A stretch of DNA of 64,000 nucleotides from Cryomorphaceae bacterium BACL29 MAG-121220-bin8 (GCA_905181705.1 CAJIYP010000002.1:1-64000); one strand, 5' to 3'; positions 55,403-64,000 are shown, counted from the first letter of the stretch. Notes: a model not told the origin generated them from the letters alone. Translations and numbers: made by a program.

Positions 55403-57064
55403 ATGAAATCAAGACCTAAGACTTTAAAAATACATACAAATGATAATATCATAGTTGCTTTGGTTGATTTAAAAAAAGGTGAAAAAATACTCATTGATAA
55501 TAAGCCCATAAAATTAAGTTATAACATTAAAGCTAAACATAAGTTTAGTGTAAGTGATTTAAATACACGAGATAAAATTTATATGTATGGTGTAGTTGTA
55601 GGTATTGCTAAAAAACAAATTTTAGAAGGTGAGCCTATTACAACGCAAAATATTATTCATGAAACTGAAGAATATTTTGTTCCTAAATCATCAAATCAGT
55701 CCAAATGGAAGCCCCCAAATTTGGATGCATTTTCAAACAAGACTTTTTTGGGATATAAAAGACACAACGGAGTTGTGGGAACCGAAAATAATTGGCTTGT
55801 AATTCCGCTAGTTTTCTGTCAAAATAGAAATATTGAGGTACTTAAGAATACTATGCTTGAGGAGTTAGGTTATCAGAATGAAAGTAAACAAATATTTAAC
55901 TTAAAAGAGCTTGTTGATAAATTCAAATCTGGTGCTTCACATGATGAATTAATGAACGTTGAAGTAATTGCCAATAATAAAAATAAAAAGAACCCCCTTT
56001 TTCCTAATGTAGACGGAATTTATTTTTTAACTCATGAGGGAGGATGTGGAGGGTCGACAGACGATTCTAAAACTCTATGTAATTTACTAGCTGGTTATAT
56101 TAATAATCCTAATGTTGCTGGAGCAACAATACTTAGTTTAGGTTGTCAACATGCTCAAATTAGTTTACTACAAAGGTCCTTAAAACGAATTGCTCCTAAA
56201 TCAAATAAACCAGTGTTCTTTTTGGAACAACAACAAAGTAGCTCTGAAAATCAATATATCGCCCAAGCAATTAAAGAAACATTTATTGGTCTTATTGAGG
56301 CTAATAAAATTTCAAGAACACCTGCTCCTTTAAGTAAGCTAACAATTGGTTTAGAGTGTGGTGGATCAGATGGTTTTTCAGGAATTTCAGCAAACCCAAC
56401 CTTAGGTTATGTTTCTGATTTAGTAGTAGGTCTTGGAGGTTCTGCTATTCTTTCTGAGTTTCCAGAGCTAAATGGCGTTGAACAAGAACTTATAAATCGA
56501 TGTGTGGATGTGAAAAAGGCAAATAAGTTTGCTCAAATTATGAAGACCTACAATAAAAAAGCAACAGCATTAGGTGCGGGTTTTTATGCGAATCCTTCCC
56601 CTGGGAATATTAAAGACGGACTTATTACGGATGCTATTAAATCAGCAGGAGCAGCAAAAAAAGGAGGAACATCACCTATTGTTGATGTATTGGATTATAC
56701 GGAACAGGTAGTTTTGCCAGGTTTAAACTTGTTATGCACGCCAGGAAATGATGTTGAGTCAACAACTGGTTTAGCTGGATCAGGTGCTAATATTATTTTA
56801 TTTACAACGGGACTTGGTACTCCAACTGGAAATCCAGCTGTCCCAGTCATAAAAGTATCTTCCAATACTTTTTTATATAATAAAATGGGTGATATCATTG
56901 ATTTTAACACAGGTGAAATTATTGATGGAGATCAAACAATTGATAGTTGTGGAGAAAAACTTTTATCTTACATAATAAGTGTAGCCAGTGGAGACAATCA
57001 GGTAAATTCCCGAAGATTGGGACAGGACGATTTTATCCCATGGAAAAGAGGATTGTCATTATAA
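55403..57064 (+). CDS. UxaA family dehydratase, probable L-fuconate dehydratase
   Basis: A 553-residue UxaA-type protein: N-terminal SAF domain (about 8-100) and the large C-terminal dehydratase domain with EGGCGGSTDDSKTLCNLLAGYI, LGCQHAQIS and SGANIILFTTGLGTPTG. The family dehydrates sugar acids with metal; altronate is the classical substrate. The seven following genes encode an L-fucose oxidative pathway that lacks any other dehydratase, so fuconate to 2-keto-3-deoxy-L-fuconate is inferred. It is the first gene of an operon of eight, with ten bases to the next. Confidence 0.87.
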   Translation: MKSRPKTLKIHTNDNIIVALVDLKKGEKILIDNKPIKLSYNIKAKHKFSVSDLNTRDKIYMYGVVVGIAKKQILEGEPITTQNIIHETEEYFVPKSSNQSKWKPPNLDAFSNKTFLGYKRHNGVVGTENNWLVIPLVFCQNRNIEVLKNTMLEELGYQNESKQIFNLKELVDKFKSGASHDELMNVEVIANNKNKKNPLFPNVDGIYFLTHEGGCGGSTDDSKTLCNLLAGYINNPNVAGATILSLGCQHAQISLLQRSLKRIAPKSNKPVFFLEQQQSSSENQYIAQAIKETFIGLIEANKISRTPAPLSKLTIGLECGGSDGFSGISANPTLGYVSDLVVGLGGSAILSEFPELNGVEQELINRCVDVKKANKFAQIMKTYNKKATALGAGFYANPSPGNIKDGLITDAIKSAGAAKKGGTSPIVDVLDYTEQVVLPGLNLLCTPGNDVESTTGLAGSGANIILFTTGLGTPTGNPAVPVIKVSSNTFLYNKMGDIIDFNTGEIIDGDQTIDSCGEKLLSYIISVASGDNQVNSRRLGQDDFIPWKRGLSL

Positions 57065-57074
57065 AAATAAAAAA

Positions 57075-57860
57075 ATGGAAACTAAATTTTCGTTAAAAAA
57101 TAAAGGGGTAATTATAACTGGGGGAGCAAGTGGAATAGGTAAGTCAATAGTTACCACATTTGCAAAACAGGGTGCTGAGGTTCATGTACTAGATTTTAAT
57201 TTAAATGATTTGAACGGACTCACTGAGGATTGCTCCAATGAAGGTTTTAAAATTTTTGCTCATCACTGTGATGTTTCTAACAGTCAAAAAGTTACTGAAC
57301 TAATAAGTCAAATTAACACTAATTCATCCATTGATGTTTTAGTGAATAATGCTGGCGTGGCACATGTTGGAAATATTGAAAACTGTGATGAAAATGATTT
57401 AGATAGATTATATAACATCAACATAAAAGGTGTTTTTAATTGTTCAAAGGCATGTATTCCATTGATGAAAAATAAGGGGGGAGGAGTGATTTTAAATATT
57501 GCTTCAATTGCTTCAACTGTAGGTATTTCCGATCGATTTGCTTACTCAATGAGCAAAGGAGCAGTGTTGACAATGACATACTCAATTGCTAAAGACTATA
57601 TTAATGATAACATACGTTGTAATTGTATTTCTCCCGCACGTGTACACACACCCTTTGTAGATAATTTTATTAAAAAAAATTATCCTGGAAAAGAAAAAGA
57701 AATGTTTGAAAAGCTTTCCAAATCACAGCCTATTGGTCGTATGGGTAATCCTCAAGAAATAGCTGATTTGGCCTTGTTTTTATGTGCTGATGAAGCAAGT
57801 TTTATCACAGGGTCAAATTATGGAATTGATGGAGGCTATGTAACACTTAACTCAAAATAA
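57075..57860 (+). CDS. SDR oxidoreductase, probable 2-keto-3-deoxy-L-fuconate dehydrogenase
   Basis: A 261-residue classical SDR with TGGASGIGKS (NAD binding), NNAGVA, catalytic Ser and YSMSK (Tyr-x-x-x-Lys), and the C-terminal PIGRMGNPQEIADLALFLCAD and GSNYGIDGGYVT. The segment CISPARVHTPFVDNFIKKNY matches the KDF-dehydrogenase-like group as I recall it. It would oxidise 2-keto-3-deoxy-L-fuconate to the 2,4-diketo acid. Which of the two SDRs in the operon does which step is an inference. Confidence 0.88.
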   Translation: METKFSLKNKGVIITGGASGIGKSIVTTFAKQGAEVHVLDFNLNDLNGLTEDCSNEGFKIFAHHCDVSNSQKVTELISQINTNSSIDVLVNNAGVAHVGNIENCDENDLDRLYNINIKGVFNCSKACIPLMKNKGGGVILNIASIASTVGISDRFAYSMSKGAVLTMTYSIAKDYINDNIRCNCISPARVHTPFVDNFIKKNYPGKEKEMFEKLSKSQPIGRMGNPQEIADLALFLCADEASFITGSNYGIDGGYVTLNSK

Positions 57861-57866
57861 TAAATT

Positions 57867-58721
57867 ATGAAGCTTATTAGATTTGGAGAAATCAACAAAG
57901 AAAAACCCGGCGTATTGTTGCCTGACGGTACAAAAATAGACGTGTCTAGATTTGTAAATGATTATGATGAACATTTTTTTGGTAATCAAGGAATAGAAAA
58001 ATTAAATAATTGGTTAGAAAAAAATCAGGACTCATGCCCAGTATTGGACAATGATATTCGTTTAGGTTCTCCTTTATTTCGTCCCTCAAAAATTGTTTGT
58101 GTTGGTTTAAATTATGCCAAGCATGCACAGGAAAGTGGGATGGATGTTCCTGAGGAACCAGTTCTTTTTTTTAAAGCTAGTTCTGCTATCATTGGACCCT
58201 ATGATTCAATTACTATCCCCAAGGGAAGCGAGAAATCAGACTGGGAAGTTGAGTTAGCTGTAGTTATTGGAAATAAAGCATCTTATGTGAGTGAAAAAGA
58301 CGCTTTAAGTCACATAGCAGGTTATGTTTTACATAATGATGTAAGCGAACGCTCTTATCAATTGGAACGTTCGGGACAATGGGTAAAAGGAAAAAGTTGT
58401 GATACTTTCGCACCAATCGGACCTTTTATTGCAACTCCCGACGAAATCGGAGATCCAAACAATTTAAATCTTTGGTTAAAATTAAATGGAGAAGAAATGC
58501 AAAACAGTAATACCTCGGATTTTATATTTAACATTCAACAGGTTGTTAGTTACATAAGTCAATTTATGACTTTACTCCCTGGAGATGTTATCTCCACTGG
58601 AACTCCTTTTGGAGTAGGTTTAGGATTAAATCCTCCTCGCTATTTGAAAGATGGTGATGTAATAGAGCTAGGAATTGATGGTTTAGGGATTTCAAAACAA
58701 ACATGTAAGGCTTATAAATGA
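57867..58721 (+). CDS. FAH-family hydrolase, probable 2,4-diketo-3-deoxy-L-fuconate hydrolase
   Basis: A 284-residue fumarylacetoacetate hydrolase-fold protein: VCVGLNYAKHAQESG, DWEVELAVVIG (metal-binding Glu residues), and LLPGDVISTGTPFGVGLGLNP. Members split C-C bonds of diketo acids with Mg2+. In this pathway it would yield pyruvate and L-lactate. Its end overlaps the next gene by four bases (ATGA). Confidence 0.9.
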   Translation: MKLIRFGEINKEKPGVLLPDGTKIDVSRFVNDYDEHFFGNQGIEKLNNWLEKNQDSCPVLDNDIRLGSPLFRPSKIVCVGLNYAKHAQESGMDVPEEPVLFFKASSAIIGPYDSITIPKGSEKSDWEVELAVVIGNKASYVSEKDALSHIAGYVLHNDVSERSYQLERSGQWVKGKSCDTFAPIGPFIATPDEIGDPNNLNLWLKLNGEEMQNSNTSDFIFNIQQVVSYISQFMTLLPGDVISTGTPFGVGLGLNPPRYLKDGDVIELGIDGLGISKQTCKAYK

Positions 58722-59542
58722 TTATAGATAGTCATCAACATTTTTGGAATTATGATCCAATTAAAGATGCTTGGATAGATTCCTCTATGGAAGTAATTAA
58801 AAGAGATTTTCTCCCCAAAAATTTAAAACCCTTATTAGACGAAAATGGAATAGATGGTTGCATTTCCGTTCAAGCAGATCAATCTGAAAATGAAACAGAT
58901 TTTTTATTAAGTTGTGCCCAAAAAAATAAATTTATTAAGGGAGTTGTTGGATGGCTTGATTTGACTTCAAAAAATTTAGAGAGTCGACTGAATCATTATG
59001 TTAAAAATCCTTTTTTTAAAGGGTTAAGACATATTGTTCAAGCAGAAAAAGATGACTATTTACTTCGCAGTGACGTTCAAAATGGAATAAGTAAACTTGC
59101 TAAGCATAACCTTACGTATGATATTCTTGTTTTTCCAAGTCAACTCACAGCAGCCATCACACTTGTTAAAAAATTTCCAAACCAACAATTTATTTTAGAT
59201 CATATTTCTAAGCCTAATATCTCGGATTCAATGGATGAGTTATGGAAATCAAATATTGTTGAACTGGCTAAAAATCAAAACGTATGTTGTAAACTTTCAG
59301 GTTTAGTTACAGAAACTAAAAACTACATTTTCAGTGATAATGATTTTAAACCTTACATAGATGTAATTTTTAAATCTTTTGGTCCTAATAGAATTCTATT
59401 TGGTTCGGACTGGCCAGTCTGTTTACTTGCGGCAAACTATAAAAAAGTATTTGATTTAATTTTTGATTATCTTGATAATCATTCAATTGAAACAAAAGCT
59501 AAAGTTTTTGGTCAAAATGCCATAAAAATTTATAATCTGTAA
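58718..59542 (+). CDS. Amidohydrolase family protein, probable L-fuconolactonase
   Basis: A 274-residue COG3618-type amidohydrolase with the N-terminal DSHQHFWNYDP metal-binding His motif and C-terminal RILFGSDWPVC. Relatives hydrolyse L-fucono-1,5-lactone or similar sugar lactones. Placed between the FAH hydrolase and the SDR, translationally coupled to the first. Substrate inferred from operon context. Confidence 0.9.
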   Translation: MIIDSHQHFWNYDPIKDAWIDSSMEVIKRDFLPKNLKPLLDENGIDGCISVQADQSENETDFLLSCAQKNKFIKGVVGWLDLTSKNLESRLNHYVKNPFFKGLRHIVQAEKDDYLLRSDVQNGISKLAKHNLTYDILVFPSQLTAAITLVKKFPNQQFILDHISKPNISDSMDELWKSNIVELAKNQNVCCKLSGLVTETKNYIFSDNDFKPYIDVIFKSFGPNRILFGSDWPVCLLAANYKKVFDLIFDYLDNHSIETKAKVFGQNAIKIYNL

Positions 59543-59543
59543 T

Positions 59544-60335
59544 ATGAATTTAGATATAAAAGATAAAATAATTATAGTGACCGGCGGATCAAAGGGAATA
59601 GGGGGAGGTATTGTCTCTTTATTAGCTAAAGAAGGTGCAGTTCCTATTATTATTGGAAGAAACAAAAAGGATATCTTAAGTGCTTTTAAAAAATTGCAAG
59701 AAAACGGATATAAAGCTGGCTATGCATTTGCTGAACTAACCAAACCAGAAGAATGCAAAAAAGCGGTTAGTCATGTGTTAGACCAATTTGGACGTATAGA
59801 TGGACTTGTAAATAACGCAGGTGTTAATGATGGGGTAGGATTAGAGCATGGAAACTACGAAGATTTTATGGAATCTATAAAACGTAATCTAGCTCACTAT
59901 TATGCCATGGCACAATTGGTTCTTCCAGAATTAAAGAAAAATAAAGGTTCGATAGTAAATATTGGATCAAAAACTTCGGTTACTGGACAGGGTGGAACCT
60001 CTGGGTATGCAGCAGCTAATGGGGGTCGCAACGCTCTTACAAGAGAATGGGCTGTAGAATTATTACCTTACGGTATTCGAGTAAACTGTGTTATTGTAGC
60101 GGAGTGTTTTACACCACTTTACAATAAATGGATACAGAACTTTGAAAATCCGAATGAAAAACTGTCATCAATCACAGAAAAAATTCCTTTAGAAAACCGC
60201 ATGACAACCACTGATGAAATTGCCAATACAGTTGTTTTTTTACTTTCAAAACGATCGAGTCACACAACAGGTCAATTAATTTATGTCGATGGTGGATATA
60301 CTCACCTCGACAGAGCAATAAATAAAGAATTGTAA
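59544..60335 (+). CDS. SDR oxidoreductase, probable L-fucose dehydrogenase
   Basis: A 263-residue SDR with VTGGSKGIGGG, NNAGVN, IGSKTSVTGQGGTSGYAAANGG (Ser, Tyr; the Lys of YxxxK is replaced: YAAAN), and VIVAECFTPLYNKW. The C-terminal VFLLSKRSSHTTGQLIYVDGGY is that of the L-fucose dehydrogenase-like group as I recall it. The Asn in place of the catalytic Lys is odd and weakens, but does not refute, the assignment. One base after the lactonase. Confidence 0.85.
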   Translation: MNLDIKDKIIIVTGGSKGIGGGIVSLLAKEGAVPIIIGRNKKDILSAFKKLQENGYKAGYAFAELTKPEECKKAVSHVLDQFGRIDGLVNNAGVNDGVGLEHGNYEDFMESIKRNLAHYYAMAQLVLPELKKNKGSIVNIGSKTSVTGQGGTSGYAAANGGRNALTREWAVELLPYGIRVNCVIVAECFTPLYNKWIQNFENPNEKLSSITEKIPLENRMTTTDEIANTVVFLLSKRSSHTTGQLIYVDGGYTHLDRAINKEL

Positions 60336-60339
60336 TAAA

Positions 60340-60690
60340 ATGTCTGGAATTAAGCTTAAAAAATATTGCTTGGCTTTAGATCTTAAAGATGATCCAAAAA
60401 TAATTGAAAGCTATAAAAGCTATCACCAAAATGTTTGGCCTGAAATAAATAAAAGTATTAAGGATTCTGGAATTAAAGAAGTAGAAATATACTTAACTGG
60501 AAACAGACTTTTTATGATTATTGAAGCTGATGATTCATTTTCTTTTGATAAAAAAGCAATAATGGATGCTGAAAATAGTAAAGTTCAACAGTGGGAGAAA
60601 TTGATGTGGACGTTTCAAAAAGGATTGCCTAATACCAAAAAAGGTACAAAATGGGTATTAATGGATAGAATATATAATCTAAATAAATAA
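60340..60690 (+). CDS. L-rhamnose/L-fucose mutarotase (RhaM family)
   Basis: A 116-residue dimeric alpha/beta-barrel protein of the RhaM (DUF718) family. YHQNVWPEINKSIKDSGI and EIYLTGNRLFMIIEADD are typical, with the catalytic His and Tyr. It interconverts sugar anomers; in this operon L-fucose is the likely sugar, while the fold is also used for rhamnose. Four bases after the SDR. Confidence 0.88.
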   Translation: MSGIKLKKYCLALDLKDDPKIIESYKSYHQNVWPEINKSIKDSGIKEVEIYLTGNRLFMIIEADDSFSFDKKAIMDAENSKVQQWEKLMWTFQKGLPNTKKGTKWVLMDRIYNLNK

Positions 60691-60695
60691 TAGCA

Positions 60696-61847
60696 ATGAA
60701 CTCAGAAATAAATTATAAATATCCCTCAGTTCCTGATTTAAGAGAACGAGCAAAAAGTAAGATTCCAAAATTTGCTTTTGAATATTTGGATGGAGGATGT
60801 AATGATGATGTTAATTTAAAAAAGAATACACAACGAATTAGAGATATCGAATTAAAACCTAAATATTTAGTTGATTATAAACCTCCAAGCTTAAAAACTG
60901 AACTTTTTGGACATGTATATGATGCTCCTTTTGGCATTTCACCTGTTGGTCTGCAAGGTTTAATGTGGCCTAAATCTCCTGAAATACTAGCTAAAGCAGC
61001 TTTTGAACATAATATTCCATTTGTTTTAAGTACAGTAACAACTGCTAGTATTGAAAAAATTTCTGAAATTACTGAAGGTAATGCATGGTTCCAGCTGTAT
61101 CATCCAGCAGAAGATAGTGTTACTAAAGATATTTTAAAACGTGCTGATACAGCAGGTTGCCCCGTATTAATTATTTTGGCTGATGTACCATCATTTGGTT
61201 ATCGACCTAGGGATATACGTAATGGATTATCTATGCCTCCAAAAATGACTCTTACCAATATTATAAATGCAATGAAAAGACCTCACTGGTCATTACAAAC
61301 GTTAATAAATGGACAACCTGGTTTCGAGATATTAAAACCATATATGCCAAAAAATTTAAATTTAAGTCAATTAGCAAAATTTATGGATGCTACTTTCTCT
61401 GGTCGTTTGAATGAAGAGAAAATAAAGCGAATAAGAGATTTATGGAAAGGTAAGCTCGTAATAAAAGGAGCAGAATCAGTTCATGATGTTGAAATGGCTT
61501 GTAAATTAGGAGTAGATGGTGTTATTATTTCTAATCATGGAGGAAGACAAGTTGATGTTGGTCAAGCTACTATTGATTCATTAAAAACTATCCAACCACT
61601 TTACAAAGATAAGATTACTGTTATGATGGATAGTGGAATTAGAGGAGGTGCGGATGTAGCACGTGTCATGGCAAGTGGAGCTGATTTTAGTTTTATGGGA
61701 CGTACTTTTATGTATGGAGTTTCTGCACTAGGAAATAAAGGAGGGGATCACACTATAGCCATGTTGAAAAAACAATTGACTCAGGTTATGGAGCAATTAA
61801 GCTGTGCAAAAATTAACGACTTAACCAAAAAATTAGTTGTTAAATAA
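60696..61847 (+). CDS. lldD: FMN-dependent alpha-hydroxy acid dehydrogenase, probable L-lactate dehydrogenase
   Basis: A 383-residue FMN enzyme of the LldD/glycolate oxidase family: N-terminal PDLRERAKSKIPKFAFEYLDGG, the SPVGLQGLMWP FMN loop, VISNHGGRQVD with the catalytic His, and DSGIRGGADVARVMASGAD. It would oxidise the L-lactate released by the hydrolase to pyruvate, passing electrons to quinone. Operon position supports this. Symbol is by family. Confidence 0.9.
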   Translation: MNSEINYKYPSVPDLRERAKSKIPKFAFEYLDGGCNDDVNLKKNTQRIRDIELKPKYLVDYKPPSLKTELFGHVYDAPFGISPVGLQGLMWPKSPEILAKAAFEHNIPFVLSTVTTASIEKISEITEGNAWFQLYHPAEDSVTKDILKRADTAGCPVLIILADVPSFGYRPRDIRNGLSMPPKMTLTNIINAMKRPHWSLQTLINGQPGFEILKPYMPKNLNLSQLAKFMDATFSGRLNEEKIKRIRDLWKGKLVIKGAESVHDVEMACKLGVDGVIISNHGGRQVDVGQATIDSLKTIQPLYKDKITVMMDSGIRGGADVARVMASGADFSFMGRTFMYGVSALGNKGGDHTIAMLKKQLTQVMEQLSCAKINDLTKKLVVK

Positions 61848-61867
61848 TAAAATTTGATATTGTTAAA

Positions 61868-63175
61868 ATGAATACACCAAATACCATTCCCGTTGTTCCA
61901 AAAAAATTAATTATTCCTTTTATATTACTTACTTCACTTTTTGCTCTTTGGGGATTTGCAAATGCAGTTACGGATCCTATGGTTCAAGCATTTAAAAAAG
62001 TATTAGAGTTATCTAATTCTCAGGCAGCTTGGGTACAAATGGCTTTTTATGGAGGTTATTTTTGTATGGCACTTCCAGCGGCATTATTCATGCGAAAATA
62101 TTCTTATAAAGTTGGTATTTTAATTGGTTTAGGATTATATGCAACGGGTGCATTATTGTTTTATCCTGCTGCTATTTCACAAGAGTTTTGGTTTTTTTGT
62201 ATTGCTTTATATGTTTTAACCTTTGGATTGGCTTTTTTAGAAACTGCCGCTAATCCTTATGCACTAGCTATGGGTGCAAAAGAAACTGCCACCCAAAGAC
62301 TTAATTTAGCCCAAGCATTTAACCCCTTAGGACTAATTTTAGGTCTTTTTGTTGCTCAGCAGTACGTAATGAAAAAACTTCAATCAGATGATATTTCTGA
62401 TTTTAGTGCCTTAGATGAGGTTTCTAAAACACTTATTAAAACAGCAGACTTGATGGTGATTCGCGATCCTTATGTGATTTTAGGATTAGTTATTATTGGT
62501 GTTTTTATATTATTTGTGTTCAGTAAAATGCCAGATTCTAAAGATAAATCCTCAAATATAAATACTGGTATAATTTTTAAGAAACTAGCTAAGAATAGTA
62601 GATACAGTCAAGGAGTAATAGCACAAATTTTTTATGTAGGTGCTCAAATAATGTGTTGGACCTATATTTATCAATATGCTGAGGGAATTGGTATTGATAA
62701 TGTTTCAGCTGGGTATTATCAAATGGCAGCTTTTGTTTTGTTTGTAATTGGAAGAGCCATTGCAACTTTTTTATTTCGTTTTTTTAATCCAGGAAAACTT
62801 CTAATGATTTTCGCTTTATTTGCGATAGTTTCATCTTTAGGAGTTATGCTAATTAACAACTATTTAGGTCTGTATTGTTTGGTTGCTGTATCTTTATTTA
62901 TGTCACTAATGTTTCCTACCATTTATGGAATAGCGCTTGGTAATTTAAGTGAAGAAGAAAGTAAAATTGGTTCTGCTGGTTTAGTTATGGCAATTGTTGG
63001 AGGCGCATTGATGCCAAAGCTTCAAGGAATGATAATAGATATTGGTGGATACAATGTAGATGATGTTAGTATATTGGGAATGTCTGAGATGAATTTTTCA
63101 TTTATTCTGCCACTTATATGTTTTGTTTTTATTGCATTTTACGGAATGAAAAACAATACTACTATTAAAAATTAA
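61868..63175 (+). CDS. fucP: L-fucose:H+ symporter FucP-like MFS permease
   Basis: A 435-residue MFS permease of the FucP/GlcP family with 12 helices. FALWGFANAVTDPMV carries the helix-1 Asp and LAFLETAANPYALAMG the helix-4 Glu, which in E. coli FucP are the proton and sugar coupling residues. QMAFYGGYFCMALPAAL is the family's helix-2 motif. It ends the operon. No clear terminator is seen after it. Confidence 0.92.
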   Translation: MNTPNTIPVVPKKLIIPFILLTSLFALWGFANAVTDPMVQAFKKVLELSNSQAAWVQMAFYGGYFCMALPAALFMRKYSYKVGILIGLGLYATGALLFYPAAISQEFWFFCIALYVLTFGLAFLETAANPYALAMGAKETATQRLNLAQAFNPLGLILGLFVAQQYVMKKLQSDDISDFSALDEVSKTLIKTADLMVIRDPYVILGLVIIGVFILFVFSKMPDSKDKSSNINTGIIFKKLAKNSRYSQGVIAQIFYVGAQIMCWTYIYQYAEGIGIDNVSAGYYQMAAFVLFVIGRAIATFLFRFFNPGKLLMIFALFAIVSSLGVMLINNYLGLYCLVAVSLFMSLMFPTIYGIALGNLSEEESKIGSAGLVMAIVGGALMPKLQGMIIDIGGYNVDDVSILGMSEMNFSFILPLICFVFIAFYGMKNNTTIKN

Positions 63176-63251
63176 TAATCACTACCAATCATTTAATAAT
63201 AAGATTTCAAATTATATTTTAATTTAAGTTGTTTTAATTAGATTTAATATT

Positions 63252-63749
63252 TTATAGTTTTTCGTTTTCATATTCCTCACTAACAAATGCAATATTTGTT
63301 ATTTTATTAGATTTATGATTTATCCAGTATCTTTCAAAATTTCTAGACAAAGTAACTTCAGAACCATTGTAAACTTCTTGAGAGAAAAGTGCATCAACAT
63401 AAGAAGTATTTTCATTAACTTTTACGGCCATAATTGATGTTAAATTTCTATTAATTGAATCATAATTTTCTTTAAAGCCCTCCCATCTCTCAATAGTTGG
63501 AGCTACCTTAAATACGTTTCCAGGTTCTCTTCTTGTAACAGAATCGGAGAAGTTTTTAATAATTTCATCAAAATTGCCTTCAGCATAACCCAAAATAACA
63601 TCTTTAATCATTGATGCGTATTCATTTGAACCTTGCTGAAGTTTATAATTGTTATCACCTCCATTAAAAAGACCACCGTAAGATGGTTTAGGTGATGTCT
63701 CACAGCCAATGAAAGCTGTAATTAAAATAAGTAATAGTATTTTTTTCAT
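63252..63749 (-). CDS. NTF2-like lipoprotein
   Basis: A 165-residue lipoprotein (lipobox FIGC, Cys16) with NTF2-like segments: MIKDVILGYAEGNFDEIIKNFSDSVTRREPGNVF, then VDALFSQEVYNGSEVTLSRNFERYWINHKSNKI. It is probably cotranscribed with the gene at 63755, whose stop lies five bases upstream. A fourth member of the NTF2-like lipoprotein group in this window. Function unknown. Confidence 0.78.
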   Translation of the reverse strand: MKKILLLILITAFIGCETSPKPSYGGLFNGGDNNYKLQQGSNEYASMIKDVILGYAEGNFDEIIKNFSDSVTRREPGNVFKVAPTIERWEGFKENYDSINRNLTSIMAVKVNENTSYVDALFSQEVYNGSEVTLSRNFERYWINHKSNKITNIAFVSEEYENEKL

Positions 63750-63754
63750 AATAT

Positions 63755-64000
63755 TTAGTTTTCAAATTTTCCGTTTTTAGCATCATAAATCAATCTAGTT
63801 ATAACTCTATGTCTGACAGTTCTCAAATCAGAGGCACTTCCGTATTTTTTAGAATTATTTTGTCTTATTTTTTCTGGAATATCAGTCCACCATAATTCAT
63901 TTGCATCTTGAATACTTGCAAAATTATCAATAGTCATAAAATCCCAAGCACCTTGGGCCCTGGATACAGAACCATTTCTGGTTAGAGCATGCCAACCTTT
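63755..64000 (-). CDS. C-terminal part of a protein of unknown function, cut by the window edge
   Basis: The frame is open through the right edge, so only the last 81 residues are seen. It includes GWHALTRNGSVSRAQGAWDF and DANELWWTDIPEKIRQNN, ending IYDAKNGKFEN. No family recognised. The Met codon at 63937 is internal rather than the start. It lies five bases before the NTF2-like lipoprotein gene on the same strand. Confidence 0.75.
   Translation of the reverse strand, partial: KGWHALTRNGSVSRAQGAWDFMTIDNFASIQDANELWWTDIPEKIRQNNSKKYGSASDLRTVRHRVITRLIYDAKNGKFEN

Noticed and set aside
55403-57064. Altronate dehydratase of a uronate pathway
   Set aside because: The family allows it, but no UxaB, UxaC, KdgK or KdgA genes accompany it and every neighbour fits L-fucose oxidation.

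Overview
The window looks like chromosomal DNA of a marine member of the Flavobacteriia (Bacteroidota), probably Flavobacteriaceae. The reasons are strong AT richness, a SusC/SusD pair, many short lipoproteins with flavobacterial type II signals, TAnnTTTG-type -7 promoter boxes, no obvious Shine-Dalgarno sequences, and family-typical gene neighbourhoods such as pfkA-gap-sugar kinase and lptD/amidase/MCE. I see no phage, insertion sequence, CRISPR array or rRNA. One tRNA-Ser(GCU) lies at the left edge. A gene of unknown function runs off the right edge.

Layout. 1-24 kb is mostly housekeeping: tRNA-Ser, an AI-2E family permease, rsmE, tsaD, a TamB-like protein, pfkA, gap, a BadF/NAGK kinase, a signal-peptide-bearing RidA, lptD, an amidase, an MCE/MlaD protein, a split iron-sulfur oxidoreductase unit with a small HAD protein between its halves, a GH3-serine hydrolase fusion broken by a -1 frameshift at an A10 run, and bshA (bacillithiol). 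24-33 kb holds an Ntn-type acylase, dgkA, phhB, a steroid-reductase-like membrane protein and a SusC/SusD pair whose SusD has a one-base frameshift. 33-50 kb is accessory: a DUF488 protein without a normal start codon, small membrane proteins, hydrolases, a DMT transporter, a cold-shock protein beside a structured RNA candidate, an M81 peptidase, NTF2-like lipoproteins, a nuclease, AMP nucleosidase, an InlB-repeat/BspA lipoprotein and a photolyase-like protein with reversed domain order near a 43-residue DUF2256 zinc protein. 50.5-53.1 kb, all on the minus strand, holds a MORN-retropepsin fusion, two almost identical tandem copies of a barrel-less TonB plug lipoprotein and three tiny membrane proteins. 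55.4-63.2 kb is one tight eight-gene plus-strand operon.

How the genes work together. The eight-gene operon reads as a complete non-phosphorylating L-fucose pathway: FucP-like symporter, mutarotase, L-fucose dehydrogenase (SDR), L-fuconolactonase, L-fuconate dehydratase (a UxaA-family enzyme rather than the enolase-superfamily one), 2-keto-3-deoxy-L-fuconate dehydrogenase (SDR), FAH-family diketo-acid hydrolase giving pyruvate plus L-lactate, and an FMN L-lactate dehydrogenase. This would suit a bacterium feeding on algal fucose-containing polysaccharide. The envelope genes (lptD, amidase, MCE, TamB) and glycolytic genes (pfkA, gap) form the core background.

The points that most deserve a second look are the plug-lipoprotein/retropepsin cluster, the permuted photolyase-like protein, the fucose operon, two genes lacking AUG/GUG/UUG starts (TamB and DUF488), two frameshifts (GH3 fusion, SusD), and the structured RNA candidate at about 36.0-36.1 kb.
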